64,000 nt of DNA, taken from Aequorivita vitellina (lineage in GTDB: Bacteria > Bacteroidota > Bacteroidia > Flavobacteriales > Flavobacteriaceae). The position numbers and the translations under genes were made by a program. Shown piece by piece: positions 53,266 to 62,638 of this stretch (position 1 is the first letter of the stretch; every line of letters starts with the position of its first letter). Under the pieces are notes generated by a model. That model saw nothing but the letters and a program-made list of their open reading frames with translations, had not been told where the DNA came from and ran no database searches. The stretch lies in the NCBI RefSeq assembly GCF_022008365.1, contig NZ_JAIRBA010000021.1:1-64000 (forward strand). The letters run 5' to 3'.

Positions 53266-55395
53266 TCACGAAATATAATTCCAAATATTCCGATACTTCA
53301 CAAGCTGCGCATACGTATTTTTAATAGGAATATTTTCTTCCGCAGTAAGGTTGGGGTCTGCTTTTAGGGTTTGCATTGCGTAGCTACGGGCAATTTTCAA
53401 TATTTCACTGTCTTTTACAATATCTGCGATGCGAAGGTTTAGCACGCCACTTTGTTGGGTGCCCATCAAATCGCCGGGGCCGCGAAGTTTTAAATCTACT
53501 TCGGCAATTTCAAAACCGTCGCTCGTGCGGACCATGGTCTCTAAACGTGTTTTTGCATCTGCCGAAAGTTTGTGGCCAGTCATTAAAATGCAATAACTCT
53601 GCTCTGCACCGCGACCAACTCTTCCGCGCAATTGATGTAATTGCGAAAGTCCAAAACGTTCCGCACTTTCAATAATCATTACACTGGCATTTGGTACGTT
53701 TACGCCAACTTCAATTACAGTTGTGGCTACCATAATTTGTGTTTCACCTTTTATAAACCGGTTCATTTCGTATTCTTTGTCGGCAGGTTTCATTTGTCCG
53801 TGAACGATGGAAACCTGAAATTCTGGCAACGGAAATTCGCGTACGATGCTCTCGTATCCGTCCATCAAATCCTTGTAATCCATGGTCTCACTTTCTTGTA
53901 TTAAAGGGTACACAATATACACCTGTCTGCCCGTTAAAATTTCGTCTTTTATAAAGCGAAAAACCTTCAGTCTATTTGCATCAAAACGGTGCACAGTTTT
54001 TATGTCTTTTCTGCCCGGCGGAAGCTCGTCAATTACACTAATATCCAAGTCGCCATAAACACTCATGGCGAGGGTGCGTGGGATGGGGGTGGCTGTCATA
54101 ACTAGGATGTGTGGGGGAATAGCCCCACCAACCTCCCCAGAGGGGCTTCCTTTATGCCATAATTTGCTGCGTTGCTCTACGCCAAAACGGTGTTGTTCAT
54201 CCACAATTGCAAGCCCTAAATTTTTGAATTTTACCTTTTCTTCCAGTAGGGCATGAGTACCAATTAGGATGTCTAATTCGCCATTTTCTAGCTTTTCGTG
54301 AATTTCGCGTCTCTTTGAAGTTTTAGTTGAACCAGTTAATAACTCGATGCTGGTGTTCAGGTTTTTACATAATTCTAATAATCCATTATAGTGTTGGACT
54401 GACAAAATTTCAGTCGGTGCCATTAAACACGCTTGAAAACCGTTATCAAGTGCTATTAACATTGACATTAACGCTACTATTGTTTTCCCCGAACCCACAT
54501 CGCCCTGCAAAAGCCGATTCATCTGTGCGTTGCTTCCCAAGTCGTTGCGAATTTCTTTGATTACCCGCTTCTGTGCGTTGGTTAATTCAAAGGGTAAATG
54601 TTCATTAAAAAAGGTGTTGAAGTTGTGCCCTATTTTATCAAAAGTGAAACCTTTAATCTTCGATTTATGGATGAGGTTTTTTCTTATTAATTGCAGTTGA
54701 ATATAAAACAATTCTTCAAACTTTAATCGGTATTGTGCTCGTGCTAAATGCACCTGACTTTTTGGAAAATGTATGTTGAAAAGTGCCTCCTTTTTTGAGG
54801 CCAATTTTAACTGTTCTAAAAGTGGTTTTGAAAGGGTCTCGGCGAAGTTGTTTTTGCTCTCTAAAAACAGCTGCTGCATCAGCCCATTTATCACCCTATT
54901 TGTGATGCCGCTATTGGCTAATTTTTCGGTGGAAGGATACACGGGTTGCATCGCCGAACGAATACTTTTTTCGTGTGCCTCGAGCAATTCCATTTCGGGA
55001 TGTGGCATAGAAAAACTGCCGTTGAAATAATTTGTTTTTCCAAAAATTACATAGGGAACATTCAGTTTTAAATTTTCGCGAATCCATTTTTGACCGCGAA
55101 ACCAAACTAATTCGATGCTTCCTGTTTCATCAATAAAAGTTGCAACTAATCGTTTACCACGTTTTTGTTCTACAGTTTTAATGTGGGTAATTTTTCCCAC
55201 AATTTGTACTTCGGCATTAGTTTGCTGTAATTGGCCAATTTTGTAGTATTGTGTTCTGTCTAAATATCTATTCGGAAAAAGATTCAACAAATCTTGAAAA
55301 GTGTGAATGCCCAATTCCTTTTTCAGTAGACTCGCTCTATTTGGGCCAACGCCTTTTAAGTAATCTATTGGAGTTTGCAAAAAATTGGCATTCAT
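53266..55395 (-). CDS. recG: ATP-dependent DNA helicase RecG
   Basis: About 709 residues from the ATG at 55395 (MNANFLQTPIDYLKGVGPNRASLLKKEL); the longer TTG-type frame to 55437 is less likely. An N-terminal wedge/OB domain (about 55-140) is followed by the helicase: Walker A GDVGSGKT (about 298-305), DEQH (about 399-402), TATPIPRT, and the second RecA domain with QLRGRVGRG. It remodels stalled forks and Holliday junctions. Ten residues GSPSGEVGGA (about 416-425) sit between DEQH and TATPIPRT where most relatives are shorter; the DNA behind them (54121-54150) is a GC-rich palindromic sequence. Confidence 0.96.
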   Translation of the reverse strand: MNANFLQTPIDYLKGVGPNRASLLKKELGIHTFQDLLNLFPNRYLDRTQYYKIGQLQQTNAEVQIVGKITHIKTVEQKRGKRLVATFIDETGSIELVWFRGQKWIRENLKLNVPYVIFGKTNYFNGSFSMPHPEMELLEAHEKSIRSAMQPVYPSTEKLANSGITNRVINGLMQQLFLESKNNFAETLSKPLLEQLKLASKKEALFNIHFPKSQVHLARAQYRLKFEELFYIQLQLIRKNLIHKSKIKGFTFDKIGHNFNTFFNEHLPFELTNAQKRVIKEIRNDLGSNAQMNRLLQGDVGSGKTIVALMSMLIALDNGFQACLMAPTEILSVQHYNGLLELCKNLNTSIELLTGSTKTSKRREIHEKLENGELDILIGTHALLEEKVKFKNLGLAIVDEQHRFGVEQRSKLWHKGSPSGEVGGAIPPHILVMTATPIPRTLAMSVYGDLDISVIDELPPGRKDIKTVHRFDANRLKVFRFIKDEILTGRQVYIVYPLIQESETMDYKDLMDGYESIVREFPLPEFQVSIVHGQMKPADKEYEMNRFIKGETQIMVATTVIEVGVNVPNASVMIIESAERFGLSQLHQLRGRVGRGAEQSYCILMTGHKLSADAKTRLETMVRTSDGFEIAEVDLKLRGPGDLMGTQQSGVLNLRIADIVKDSEILKIARSYAMQTLKADPNLTAEENIPIKNTYAQLVKYRNIWNYIS
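54121..54150 (-). repeat. 30-bp palindromic insertion inside recG
   Basis: The block runs from AGCCCC (54121-54126) to GGGGCT (54142-54147) plus three bases and is exactly ten codons. It resembles GC-rich interspersed repeats of Flavobacteriia that contain CCTCTGGGGAGG. It keeps the reading frame. Confidence 0.6.
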
Positions 55396-55590
55396 AAAAC
55401 TAACTTGTTTTTTATTCGGAATAAAAATTTCATCCAAGATTACAACTAATGTAGTATAAAAGATATATTTGTTAAAATATTGGCTAATTTAATCATTCCA
55501 ATCCATGAAATGTCCATCACAAAACATAAACTAATTTTTGGAAGTATTTTTAGACATTTCAACTTCCTTAAAACCTAACACTATTTAGAG

Positions 55591-57168
55591 ATGAAAAAAT
55601 GCTACTTTTTATTTGTTTTAACGTTTATACTCCAAGTTCCGGCATTTGCGGCTGCACTGGCTACACCGGAGCTGTCAACGAGGCTAACGGAAGATTACCC
55701 CCTTGAAATGCCCATTTTAAAACCGTACCCTATTTATATGAATGCTTCGGTAGATTCGCCCGATAGTATTTCGGAAGTAATTGTAAACATTAACGGCACA
55801 GATTACCCCGCAGTAGCTGAAACAGGTTTTTATTACTATTTGTGGACTCCAGCTAATTACGGAGCGCATACAATTGTAATTACCGCGAAAACAACCGACG
55901 GCGATGAAACTACACTTACCCGAAATATTACCGTAAATGATACCGCAACGACACAAGTAGTGCGAAGCTTGGAAGATGTGGTAATTGAATTTACCGGTCA
56001 AAACGACCGTTGGTATTACGGCACGCACACCTTTCCACAATTTGTGGGCGCTTATAACGATTTGAACGCTTTTTTGGAAGTGGAATGCCCAAATATTTCC
56101 GGAGGTTGCGACGACTGGGACCGTTGGGCTTTTATAGATGTAAAAGCACCAGATGGCAACTGGATTCAGTTAATTAGATACATTACCCCTTTTGGTGTAG
56201 GATGCAATCACCAATTAAATGTTACTGATTATTCGTCGCTGCTACAAGGTGAAGTAGAAATACGCGTTTTTATTGACACTTGGGGCACCGGAGGCTGGCA
56301 ACTTACTTTAGACACAGAATATACCGCTGGCGCGCCACAATACGCTTACAGTAACGTTGTGGAAGTTTGGGACGACGGTTACGCCTTTGGCGATCCTGCA
56401 AACTTGCAACCCGTTGAAACTTTTAGTGTAGATATTCCTGCGCAGGTTGAGGCTTCGCATTTACGTGTTTCAAACACGGGTCACGGTTGGGGCGCTAATA
56501 ACACTGCAAACGCAGCAGAATTTTTTAATGCCTATCACTATTTTGATATTGACGGTGTTGAAACTTTTGAGCAGCATCTTTTCAATTCCTGTAATCCCAA
56601 TCCAGACAATTGTACAGAGCAGCAGGGGACGTGGCAGTATAACCGTTCAGGTTGGTGCCCAGGAGCCATTTCGCCACCGCATATTTACGATTTTTCACAA
56701 TACGTAGGAACTACTTTTAATCTAGACTACCGATTTCATCCTTCGTATCAAGATTTTTGTCACCCAAACAATCCCGATTGTGTTTCGGGGCAAACTTGCC
56801 CAGATTGTAACGATGGTTACAACCCAATCTATTACGTAGATACGCACATTATTAACCATAGTAACAACCCAATGGTTTACGGTAATATTTTGGGTGTGAA
56901 TAGTATAGATAACACACAGGTTTACGATATTTCGGTGTTTCCGAATCCTTCAAACGGCATCTTTCACATTAAAACGAAATACCCTGAAACTGAATCACGC
57001 TTGACTATTAATACGGTTGACGGCAAATCTGTAAAGGCGTATTACTTTAATTCGGTTGCCGAATTGAACAATTATTCTTTCGACGTTTCCAGCCTTTCAA
57101 ACGGTGTTTATTTCATCAATCTTGAAAATTCTTACGGAACAGGTGTGAAAAGAATTATAATAGAATAG
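55591..57168 (+). CDS. Secreted PNGase F-like protein with T9SS sorting domain
   Basis: 525 residues. A signal peptide (about 1-22), an N-terminal immunoglobulin-like part (about 40-120), then a region (about 125-440) with the features of peptide-N4-(N-acetyl-beta-glucosaminyl)asparagine amidase F, including CDDWDRWAFIDVKAPDGNW and EVRVFIDTWGTGGWQ-like strands. Several Cys pairs suggest an exported, disulfide-bonded protein. The last 80 residues are a type A sorting domain (VFPNPSNGIFHIK to NGVYFINLENSYG). If real, it would release N-glycans from glycoproteins outside the cell. The family call is moderate; the T9SS call is strong. A terminator follows. Confidence 0.75.
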   Translation: MKKCYFLFVLTFILQVPAFAAALATPELSTRLTEDYPLEMPILKPYPIYMNASVDSPDSISEVIVNINGTDYPAVAETGFYYYLWTPANYGAHTIVITAKTTDGDETTLTRNITVNDTATTQVVRSLEDVVIEFTGQNDRWYYGTHTFPQFVGAYNDLNAFLEVECPNISGGCDDWDRWAFIDVKAPDGNWIQLIRYITPFGVGCNHQLNVTDYSSLLQGEVEIRVFIDTWGTGGWQLTLDTEYTAGAPQYAYSNVVEVWDDGYAFGDPANLQPVETFSVDIPAQVEASHLRVSNTGHGWGANNTANAAEFFNAYHYFDIDGVETFEQHLFNSCNPNPDNCTEQQGTWQYNRSGWCPGAISPPHIYDFSQYVGTTFNLDYRFHPSYQDFCHPNNPDCVSGQTCPDCNDGYNPIYYVDTHIINHSNNPMVYGNILGVNSIDNTQVYDISVFPNPSNGIFHIKTKYPETESRLTINTVDGKSVKAYYFNSVAELNNYSFDVSSLSNGVYFINLENSYGTGVKRIIIE

Positions 57169-57190
57169 AAAAATATTTCATAGACTTTTA

Positions 57191-57228
57191 AAAAGGTTAT
57201 TTTTGATATTCAAGAATAACCTTTTTTT
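57191..57228 (+). terminator. Terminator between the PNGase F-like and M1 genes
   Basis: AAAGGTTATT pairs with AATAACCTTT around about 12 bases, followed by seven T at 57222-57228. The in-frame ATG at 57229 sits right after the T-run and is unlikely to be the M1 start; 57259 is preferred. Confidence 0.85.
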
Positions 57229-57258
57229 ATGCTTTATTTTTTGAAATTGAAGTCTACT

Positions 57259-59337
57259 ATGTGGCAACGAAGATTTTCGACAATCCTATTTCTGCTATTT
57301 TTTGTATTTGTGGCAACCATTAAGTTGCAGGCACAGCAGACTGATGTTGTAAATTTTTTGAAGATTGAGGCTTCACTTGGTACGGTGGCTATTGAAAAGA
57401 AAATTGAAGGAAGATTTCTAACTACTTTTAAGATTTTAAAAGAAACGGATTCCATTTTTATGGATGCAATAAATATTCAAATTAATGATATTGAAACTGA
57501 AAATTTCAAAATAACTTCCGATGAAAAAAAGGTTTGGTTTGTTGGTGACTTTATCGCAGGGGAAACTTACAAAGCAGATTTTTATTATGAAATGAAGCCG
57601 AAACAAACCCTCTATTTTTTCGGTGATGAAATTTGGACTCAGGGACAAGGTAAATATACGTCGCATTGGTTGCCCAGCATGGACGATGTAAACGATAAAA
57701 TTGAATTCGATTTACAGTTTTTAGCGCCAGTAGATAAAGTTGTAATTGCAAATGGCAAATTAATTGATTTCACTAATTTACACGAAGTAAATACGTGGCG
57801 TTTCAATATGAAAAACCCAATGTCCAGCTATCTCGTCGCCTTCGCCATAGGCGATTTCAAAAAAAAGGATCTCGTTTCAAATTCAGGAATTCCAATTGAA
57901 TTGTATTATAAACCGAAAGATTCCCTAAAAGTTGAACCCACATATCGTTACAGCAAACAGATTTTCGACTTTTTAGAAACTGAAATAGGCGTGCCGTATC
58001 CGTGGCAAAATTACAAGCAAGTTCCCGTACGCGATTTTTTGTATGCCGGAATGGAAAATACCACTGCCACTTTTTTTTCCGAAGCTTTTATGGTGGATTC
58101 CACTGGTTTTAACGATAGAAATTACATAAATGTAAACGCCCACGAATTGGCGCATCAATGGTTTGGAAATTTGGTTACCGCATCGGCAAACGAGCATCAT
58201 TGGTTACAGGAAGGTTTTGCGACTTATTACGCGCTGCTGGCGGAAAGAGACGTTTTTGGCGATGATTATTATTACTGGCAATTGTACCAAACCGCCGAGC
58301 AATTAAAGGCAATGAGCGATGAAGGCAAAGGGGAATCGCTTTTAAATCCGAAAGCGAGTTCGCTAACATTTTATCAAAAAGGAGCGTGGGCGTTGCATAT
58401 TTTAAAGGAGTTGCTTGGCGAAGATACGTTTAATTTGGCCGTAGCGAATTATCTTTTAAAGTATCAATTTTATAATGTTACTACGGAAGACTTTTTGGAC
58501 GAAGTACGAGCTGTTACTTTTGTAGATATTACGCAATGGGAAGAAGATTGGTTGTATCAATCGGCTTTTAAGGCGGAAGATGCTTATCAATCATTATTGA
58601 AATCGTCTTTTATAAATCAGTATTTTGAAATTTCTGCGCTTCGGGCGACTCCTTTTTCTGCTAAAAAAAATCAGTTAAAAAACGCACTGACTTTTCCGAA
58701 CGATTTTATTGGGCAAGAAGCGGTTTATCAATTGATAGATGAACCACTTTCTGAAACGCTTCCGCTTTATAAAAATGCTTTTGAAAGTAATAATCTATAT
58801 GTGCGGCAAGCTATTTCACTTTCGCTGCAAACCATTCCGAAAGTGCTTCAAACCGACTATGAAAGTCTGTTAAAAGACGAATCGTACGTAACAATGGAAT
58901 CTGCTTTGTATCAATTATGGACACATTTTCCTGAAAAAAGAACAGATTATCTTAACCAAACAAAAGGTATTGAAGGTTTTCAGAATAAAAATATTAGGCA
59001 GTTGTGGCTGGCTTTGGCATTGATAACTGACGGGTATGAGAATTTAAAAAAAGAAAATTATTTAAATGAATTGAAAAGGTACACTTCCACAACTTACAGT
59101 TTCGAAATCCGTGAAAAGGCATTCAATTATGTAAACGAATTGCAACTTTGGGATTTAGAAACGCTGAAAAATTTGGCCGAAGCCTGTGTTCACCCTACGT
59201 GGCGTTTTGCAAAATCTTCAAAAGCGCTTTTAAACAACTTGCTTCAGGATAAAAAATACCACGAACAGCTGAAGGTTTTGGGCAGACAAGTATCTAGTAA
59301 AGCGGCTAATTATTTAAATTCAATACTAAAAGAATGA
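57259..59337 (+). CDS. M1 family aminopeptidase
   Basis: About 692 residues from the ATG at 57259 (MWQRRFSTILFLLFF); an upstream ATG at 57229 adjoins the terminator. A signal peptide (about 1-26) is followed by the M1 fold: the substrate motif GMEN at about 264-267, then HELAHQW (zinc His295 and His299, catalytic Glu296) with Glu318 as third ligand, and a helical C-terminal half. It trims N-terminal amino acids in the periplasm or at the surface. Four bases overlap with the patatin gene. Confidence 0.93.
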   Translation: MWQRRFSTILFLLFFVFVATIKLQAQQTDVVNFLKIEASLGTVAIEKKIEGRFLTTFKILKETDSIFMDAINIQINDIETENFKITSDEKKVWFVGDFIAGETYKADFYYEMKPKQTLYFFGDEIWTQGQGKYTSHWLPSMDDVNDKIEFDLQFLAPVDKVVIANGKLIDFTNLHEVNTWRFNMKNPMSSYLVAFAIGDFKKKDLVSNSGIPIELYYKPKDSLKVEPTYRYSKQIFDFLETEIGVPYPWQNYKQVPVRDFLYAGMENTTATFFSEAFMVDSTGFNDRNYINVNAHELAHQWFGNLVTASANEHHWLQEGFATYYALLAERDVFGDDYYYWQLYQTAEQLKAMSDEGKGESLLNPKASSLTFYQKGAWALHILKELLGEDTFNLAVANYLLKYQFYNVTTEDFLDEVRAVTFVDITQWEEDWLYQSAFKAEDAYQSLLKSSFINQYFEISALRATPFSAKKNQLKNALTFPNDFIGQEAVYQLIDEPLSETLPLYKNAFESNNLYVRQAISLSLQTIPKVLQTDYESLLKDESYVTMESALYQLWTHFPEKRTDYLNQTKGIEGFQNKNIRQLWLALALITDGYENLKKENYLNELKRYTSTTYSFEIREKAFNYVNELQLWDLETLKNLAEACVHPTWRFAKSSKALLNNLLQDKKYHEQLKVLGRQVSSKAANYLNSILKE

Positions 59338-60248
59338 GAGCATTGGTAATTTCGGGCGGTGGAAGTAAAGGCGCATTTGCAGGCGGCGTGGCACAGTATT
59401 TAATTCAAAAACTGAACTATAAATACGATCTTTTTGTGGGCACATCTACCGGCAGTTTACTCATTTCGCACTTGGCTTTAGATAAAGTTGAAAAGATTAA
59501 AAACGTTTATACTTCAGTAAATCAAAAGAGTATATTTAACAGTTGTCCGTTTGTAATAAAGAAAGATAAATTTGGTGGAAAACAGATTGCAATTAGCCAT
59601 TCCACGGTACTTCGGAATTTTATAAAAGGTAAAAAAACCTTTGGTGAAAGTTTAAACCTGCGAAAACTAATAGGTAAAACCGTAACCGAAGAAGAGTTTA
59701 ATATTTTGAAAGCTTCAGAAAAAGAAGTGGTTGTAACGGTTTCCAACCTCTCCTTAAATCAAGTGGAATACAAATCTGTAAACGATTTTGAATACGAAGA
59801 TTTTTTAGATTGGATTTGGATTTCTTCAAACTACACGCCATTTATGAGCCTTGTAAAAAAAGATGGTTGCGAATATGCCGATGGCGGTTTTGGAAGTATG
59901 GTGCCTATTGAAGAGGCTATAAATAGAGGTGCCACAAGTATAGACGTAATTATTTTGGAAACCGAAATCACTTATTACAACCGACTTCCTTCAAAAAATG
60001 TGTTTTCGTTGCTTACCAATATGCACAATTATATGGCAGACAGAATTGAAAAACAAAATATTCGAATTGGTAAATTTGTAGCAACTAATAAAGACGTTAT
60101 TATTAACCTGTATTATACGCCAACGGTTTTGACGACCAACTCCTTAATTTTTGATAAAAAAATGATGACTAAATGGTGGGAGCTTGGGTATCAATACGCC
60201 GATCATAAAAACAACGAGCTCAACGAAATTCGTACACACGACGATTAA
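59334..60248 (+). CDS. Patatin-like phospholipase
   Basis: 304 residues. GGGSKGAFAG (about 8-17) forms the oxyanion hole, GTSTG (36-40) holds the nucleophile Ser38, and CEYADGGF the catalytic Asp near 180. These are the marks of the patatin family of lipid acyl hydrolases. No signal peptide, so it is probably cytoplasmic or peripheral. Its start overlaps the M1 peptidase stop as ATGA, so both come from one transcript. Confidence 0.92.
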   Translation: MRALVISGGGSKGAFAGGVAQYLIQKLNYKYDLFVGTSTGSLLISHLALDKVEKIKNVYTSVNQKSIFNSCPFVIKKDKFGGKQIAISHSTVLRNFIKGKKTFGESLNLRKLIGKTVTEEEFNILKASEKEVVVTVSNLSLNQVEYKSVNDFEYEDFLDWIWISSNYTPFMSLVKKDGCEYADGGFGSMVPIEEAINRGATSIDVIILETEITYYNRLPSKNVFSLLTNMHNYMADRIEKQNIRIGKFVATNKDVIINLYYTPTVLTTNSLIFDKKMMTKWWELGYQYADHKNNELNEIRTHDD

Positions 60249-60267
60249 CTCTAGTTTTAATGCAAGC

Positions 60268-60792
60268 TTAAAAAAGCTCGCTAACCTCTTTTTTAACGTA
60301 GGCCATTGCTTTTTGTGAGGGCGAAATTTCTTCCATAAAATGTTGCAATAACCATTCGCGCATTTTAACTACATCGCCGTTTTTTTCGTTCATTGCCGCT
60401 TGCCGAATAATATGGATTGTCGCATTTTTTGCAGCATTTACCAAATTCCAGCACTCGGGAGTAATATATATTTGCTGGGTTAAATTATGGTCGTATTCCT
60501 GTTCAATATTTTTCACCAGTAATTTTTCGTAATCGTCTTTTGAATCTGAAAAAGGCTTCACACGAATAAGCAGCTTTTTGGGATCAACGCGTTCTAAAAA
60601 TAAAGTGATGCGTTCATAAGCCTGTAAACGAAGCGGTAAAACTTGTTTTTGTGCTTCTTTTTGAATTAGATACCTTCTTCGGCCTTCTTCGTTGGCGGTA
60701 TGGCCTTTAAAGAAAAAGTAGGCGATTATCCCTACAACTATTGCGGGCAAAAGGTAGGCTACGTAACTTATAACTTGGGTTGCTTCTTCCAT
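60268..60792 (-). CDS. Hypothetical membrane-anchored protein
   Basis: 174 residues with one N-terminal membrane span (about 10-27), then a soluble helical domain (about 40-174) with QKQVLPLRLQAYERITLFLERVDPKKL and a conserved-looking TPECWNLVNAAKNATI. The layout fits a Flavobacteriia-specific conserved family without a known function. It is convergent with the patatin gene and 66 bp downstream of the FMN protein. Confidence 0.75.
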   Translation of the reverse strand: MEEATQVISYVAYLLPAIVVGIIAYFFFKGHTANEEGRRRYLIQKEAQKQVLPLRLQAYERITLFLERVDPKKLLIRVKPFSDSKDDYEKLLVKNIEQEYDHNLTQQIYITPECWNLVNAAKNATIHIIRQAAMNEKNGDVVKMREWLLQHFMEEISPSQKAMAYVKKEVSELF

Positions 60793-60858
60793 AGATTTTT
60801 TTAATAGTGAACAAACTTAAGGTGTTTACAGCGTTTTAACAATACAGTTTTGTAAAAA

Positions 60859-62475
60859 TCAATATCGCACTTTATTCTCTTTCTTCATGGCTTTAACTTC
60901 TTTCTTGGCTTCTTTTTCGTGGAAATTTCCACCCAGATATTCACATTGCGAAAGTGCTTTCATACTTTCAAAAGGTACCGCGCATTTGTGATACATAAAC
61001 GATTGCGATAAGGTTTTAATTAAATTTTTGTCGCCCACTGTAAGATCTACATCATCCATTGTAAACTGGCACGGATGCTCGTAACCACAGGCGTGGGTCA
61101 TTTCCAATAATTCTTTTCTGAAGTTTTTAAAATAGAAATGTGCCCGCACAGACTTGTCCTCAATGTTTATACCGCGTTGCAACCATTTGTTTTGTGTTGC
61201 CACCCCACTGGGGCATTTATTTGTATGGCAAAGTTGCGCTTGAATACAGCCAATGCTCATCATAGCCTCACGTGCCACGTTTATTAAATCGGCACCCATG
61301 GAAAAGGCCATCGCGGCTTTGGCAGGGAAACCTAACTTTCCACTTCCTATAAAAACTATTTGATGGCAGATGTCGTGTTTTTTAAAGATTTTATACACTT
61401 CAGCAAAACCGTAAAGCCATGGTAACGATACGTGATCTGCAAAGCTTGGAGGCGAAGCACCGGTACCGCCTTCACCGCCGTCAATGGTAATAAAATCGGG
61501 ACCTTTGCCAGTATCCTTCATTATTTTCGCCAACTCCTCCCATTCGTTTAAACGACCAACAGCCGATTTAATTCCCACGGGTAATCCCGTTGCTTCGGCA
61601 ATGCTTTCCACAAATTCTACTAAACCTTTTATTCCTTTAAAAGCCGAATGATCTGGCGGGGAAAGTACATCTTTGCCTAAGGGCACGTGTCTAATTTCGG
61701 CAATTTCCGCCGTTATTTTTGAACCCGGTAATACGCCTCCCTTTCCGGGTTTTGCGCCTTGCGAAAGTTTTACTTCAATAGCGCGCACTTGTGGATTTTC
61801 ATTTACAAGTTTCACCATTTTTTCCATGGAGAAATTTCCGTCTTCATCTCGCACCCCGAAGTACCCAGTGCCAAAATGAAATACAACATCCGCTCCCGTT
61901 TTATGATAGGGGGAAAGCCCACCTTCACCTGTATTGTGGTAAGCATACGCCATAGCACACCCTTTGTTTAAGGACTCTACAGCGCGCGCCGAAAGCGAAC
62001 CAAAACTCATTGCTGAAACATTGATAATTGAAGTAGGACGATACGGACGGCGGCGTTTATGAAACCCACCCATAAGCTTGGCGCACGGTAAAAAATACGG
62101 ATTTTTATAGTTGGGATTGTGTTTTTCAACTTTATATGGAAGCAATGAATTATTTATGAAAATATAGTTTGGCTCATAGATATCGCGGTCTGTTCCAAAA
62201 CCTTCGTAGTTGTTTTCGTTTTTCGCCGAAGCGTATATCCACCCACGTTCAATGCGGTTAAAAGGAAGTTCTTCACGGTTATTAGCAACTATGTATTGCC
62301 TCAGTTCTGGCCCGATGCTTTCCAGCATATACCTAATATGCCCAATAAGCGGAAAGTTATGGCTAATGGTGTGGCGCTTATTGAAAAATATGTCGCGAAT
62401 TACTACGAGCACTAAGAAAATTAAAACCCAACCCCACCAAGGAATTTGGGATAGAAAAGACAAGACAGAATTCAT
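60859..62475 (-). CDS. FMN-binding glutamate synthase family protein
   Basis: 538 residues. An N-terminal membrane span (about 13-30) is followed by the FMN/Fe-S central domain of the glutamate synthase large subunit: SFGSLSARAVESLNKG, KPGKGGVLPG, ITIDGGEGGTGASPPSFADH and CIQAQLCHTNKCPSGVATQ with the Cys that bind the 3Fe-4S cluster. It lacks the amidotransferase and C-terminal domains of GltB, so the reaction it catalyses is open. The length is usual for this short, membrane-linked family. Confidence 0.88.
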   Translation of the reverse strand: MNSVLSFLSQIPWWGWVLIFLVLVVIRDIFFNKRHTISHNFPLIGHIRYMLESIGPELRQYIVANNREELPFNRIERGWIYASAKNENNYEGFGTDRDIYEPNYIFINNSLLPYKVEKHNPNYKNPYFLPCAKLMGGFHKRRRPYRPTSIINVSAMSFGSLSARAVESLNKGCAMAYAYHNTGEGGLSPYHKTGADVVFHFGTGYFGVRDEDGNFSMEKMVKLVNENPQVRAIEVKLSQGAKPGKGGVLPGSKITAEIAEIRHVPLGKDVLSPPDHSAFKGIKGLVEFVESIAEATGLPVGIKSAVGRLNEWEELAKIMKDTGKGPDFITIDGGEGGTGASPPSFADHVSLPWLYGFAEVYKIFKKHDICHQIVFIGSGKLGFPAKAAMAFSMGADLINVAREAMMSIGCIQAQLCHTNKCPSGVATQNKWLQRGINIEDKSVRAHFYFKNFRKELLEMTHACGYEHPCQFTMDDVDLTVGDKNLIKTLSQSFMYHKCAVPFESMKALSQCEYLGGNFHEKEAKKEVKAMKKENKVRY

Positions 62476-62638
62476 ATATAGTTTTTTTATAAAGATATTT
62501 AAAAATATATGGTTTTTGAAAATTGTTAGTGGATAAAAGTTACTTCACAAACAAAATATTTGTTTATAATTTTTTCCAAAATCACTTCCTATAAATGCTT
62601 CATAATGGTTATTTTCACAGCTTGAAGATAATGAAGTT

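Noticed and set aside
57229-57258. ATG at 57229 as the start of the M1 peptidase
   Set aside because: It follows the terminator T-run directly and puts ten extra residues before the signal peptide; 57259 fits better.
60249-60300. AAGCTT/AAGCT hairpin between patatin gene and its convergent neighbour
   Set aside because: Stem is only five bases and lacks a clear T-run on either strand.
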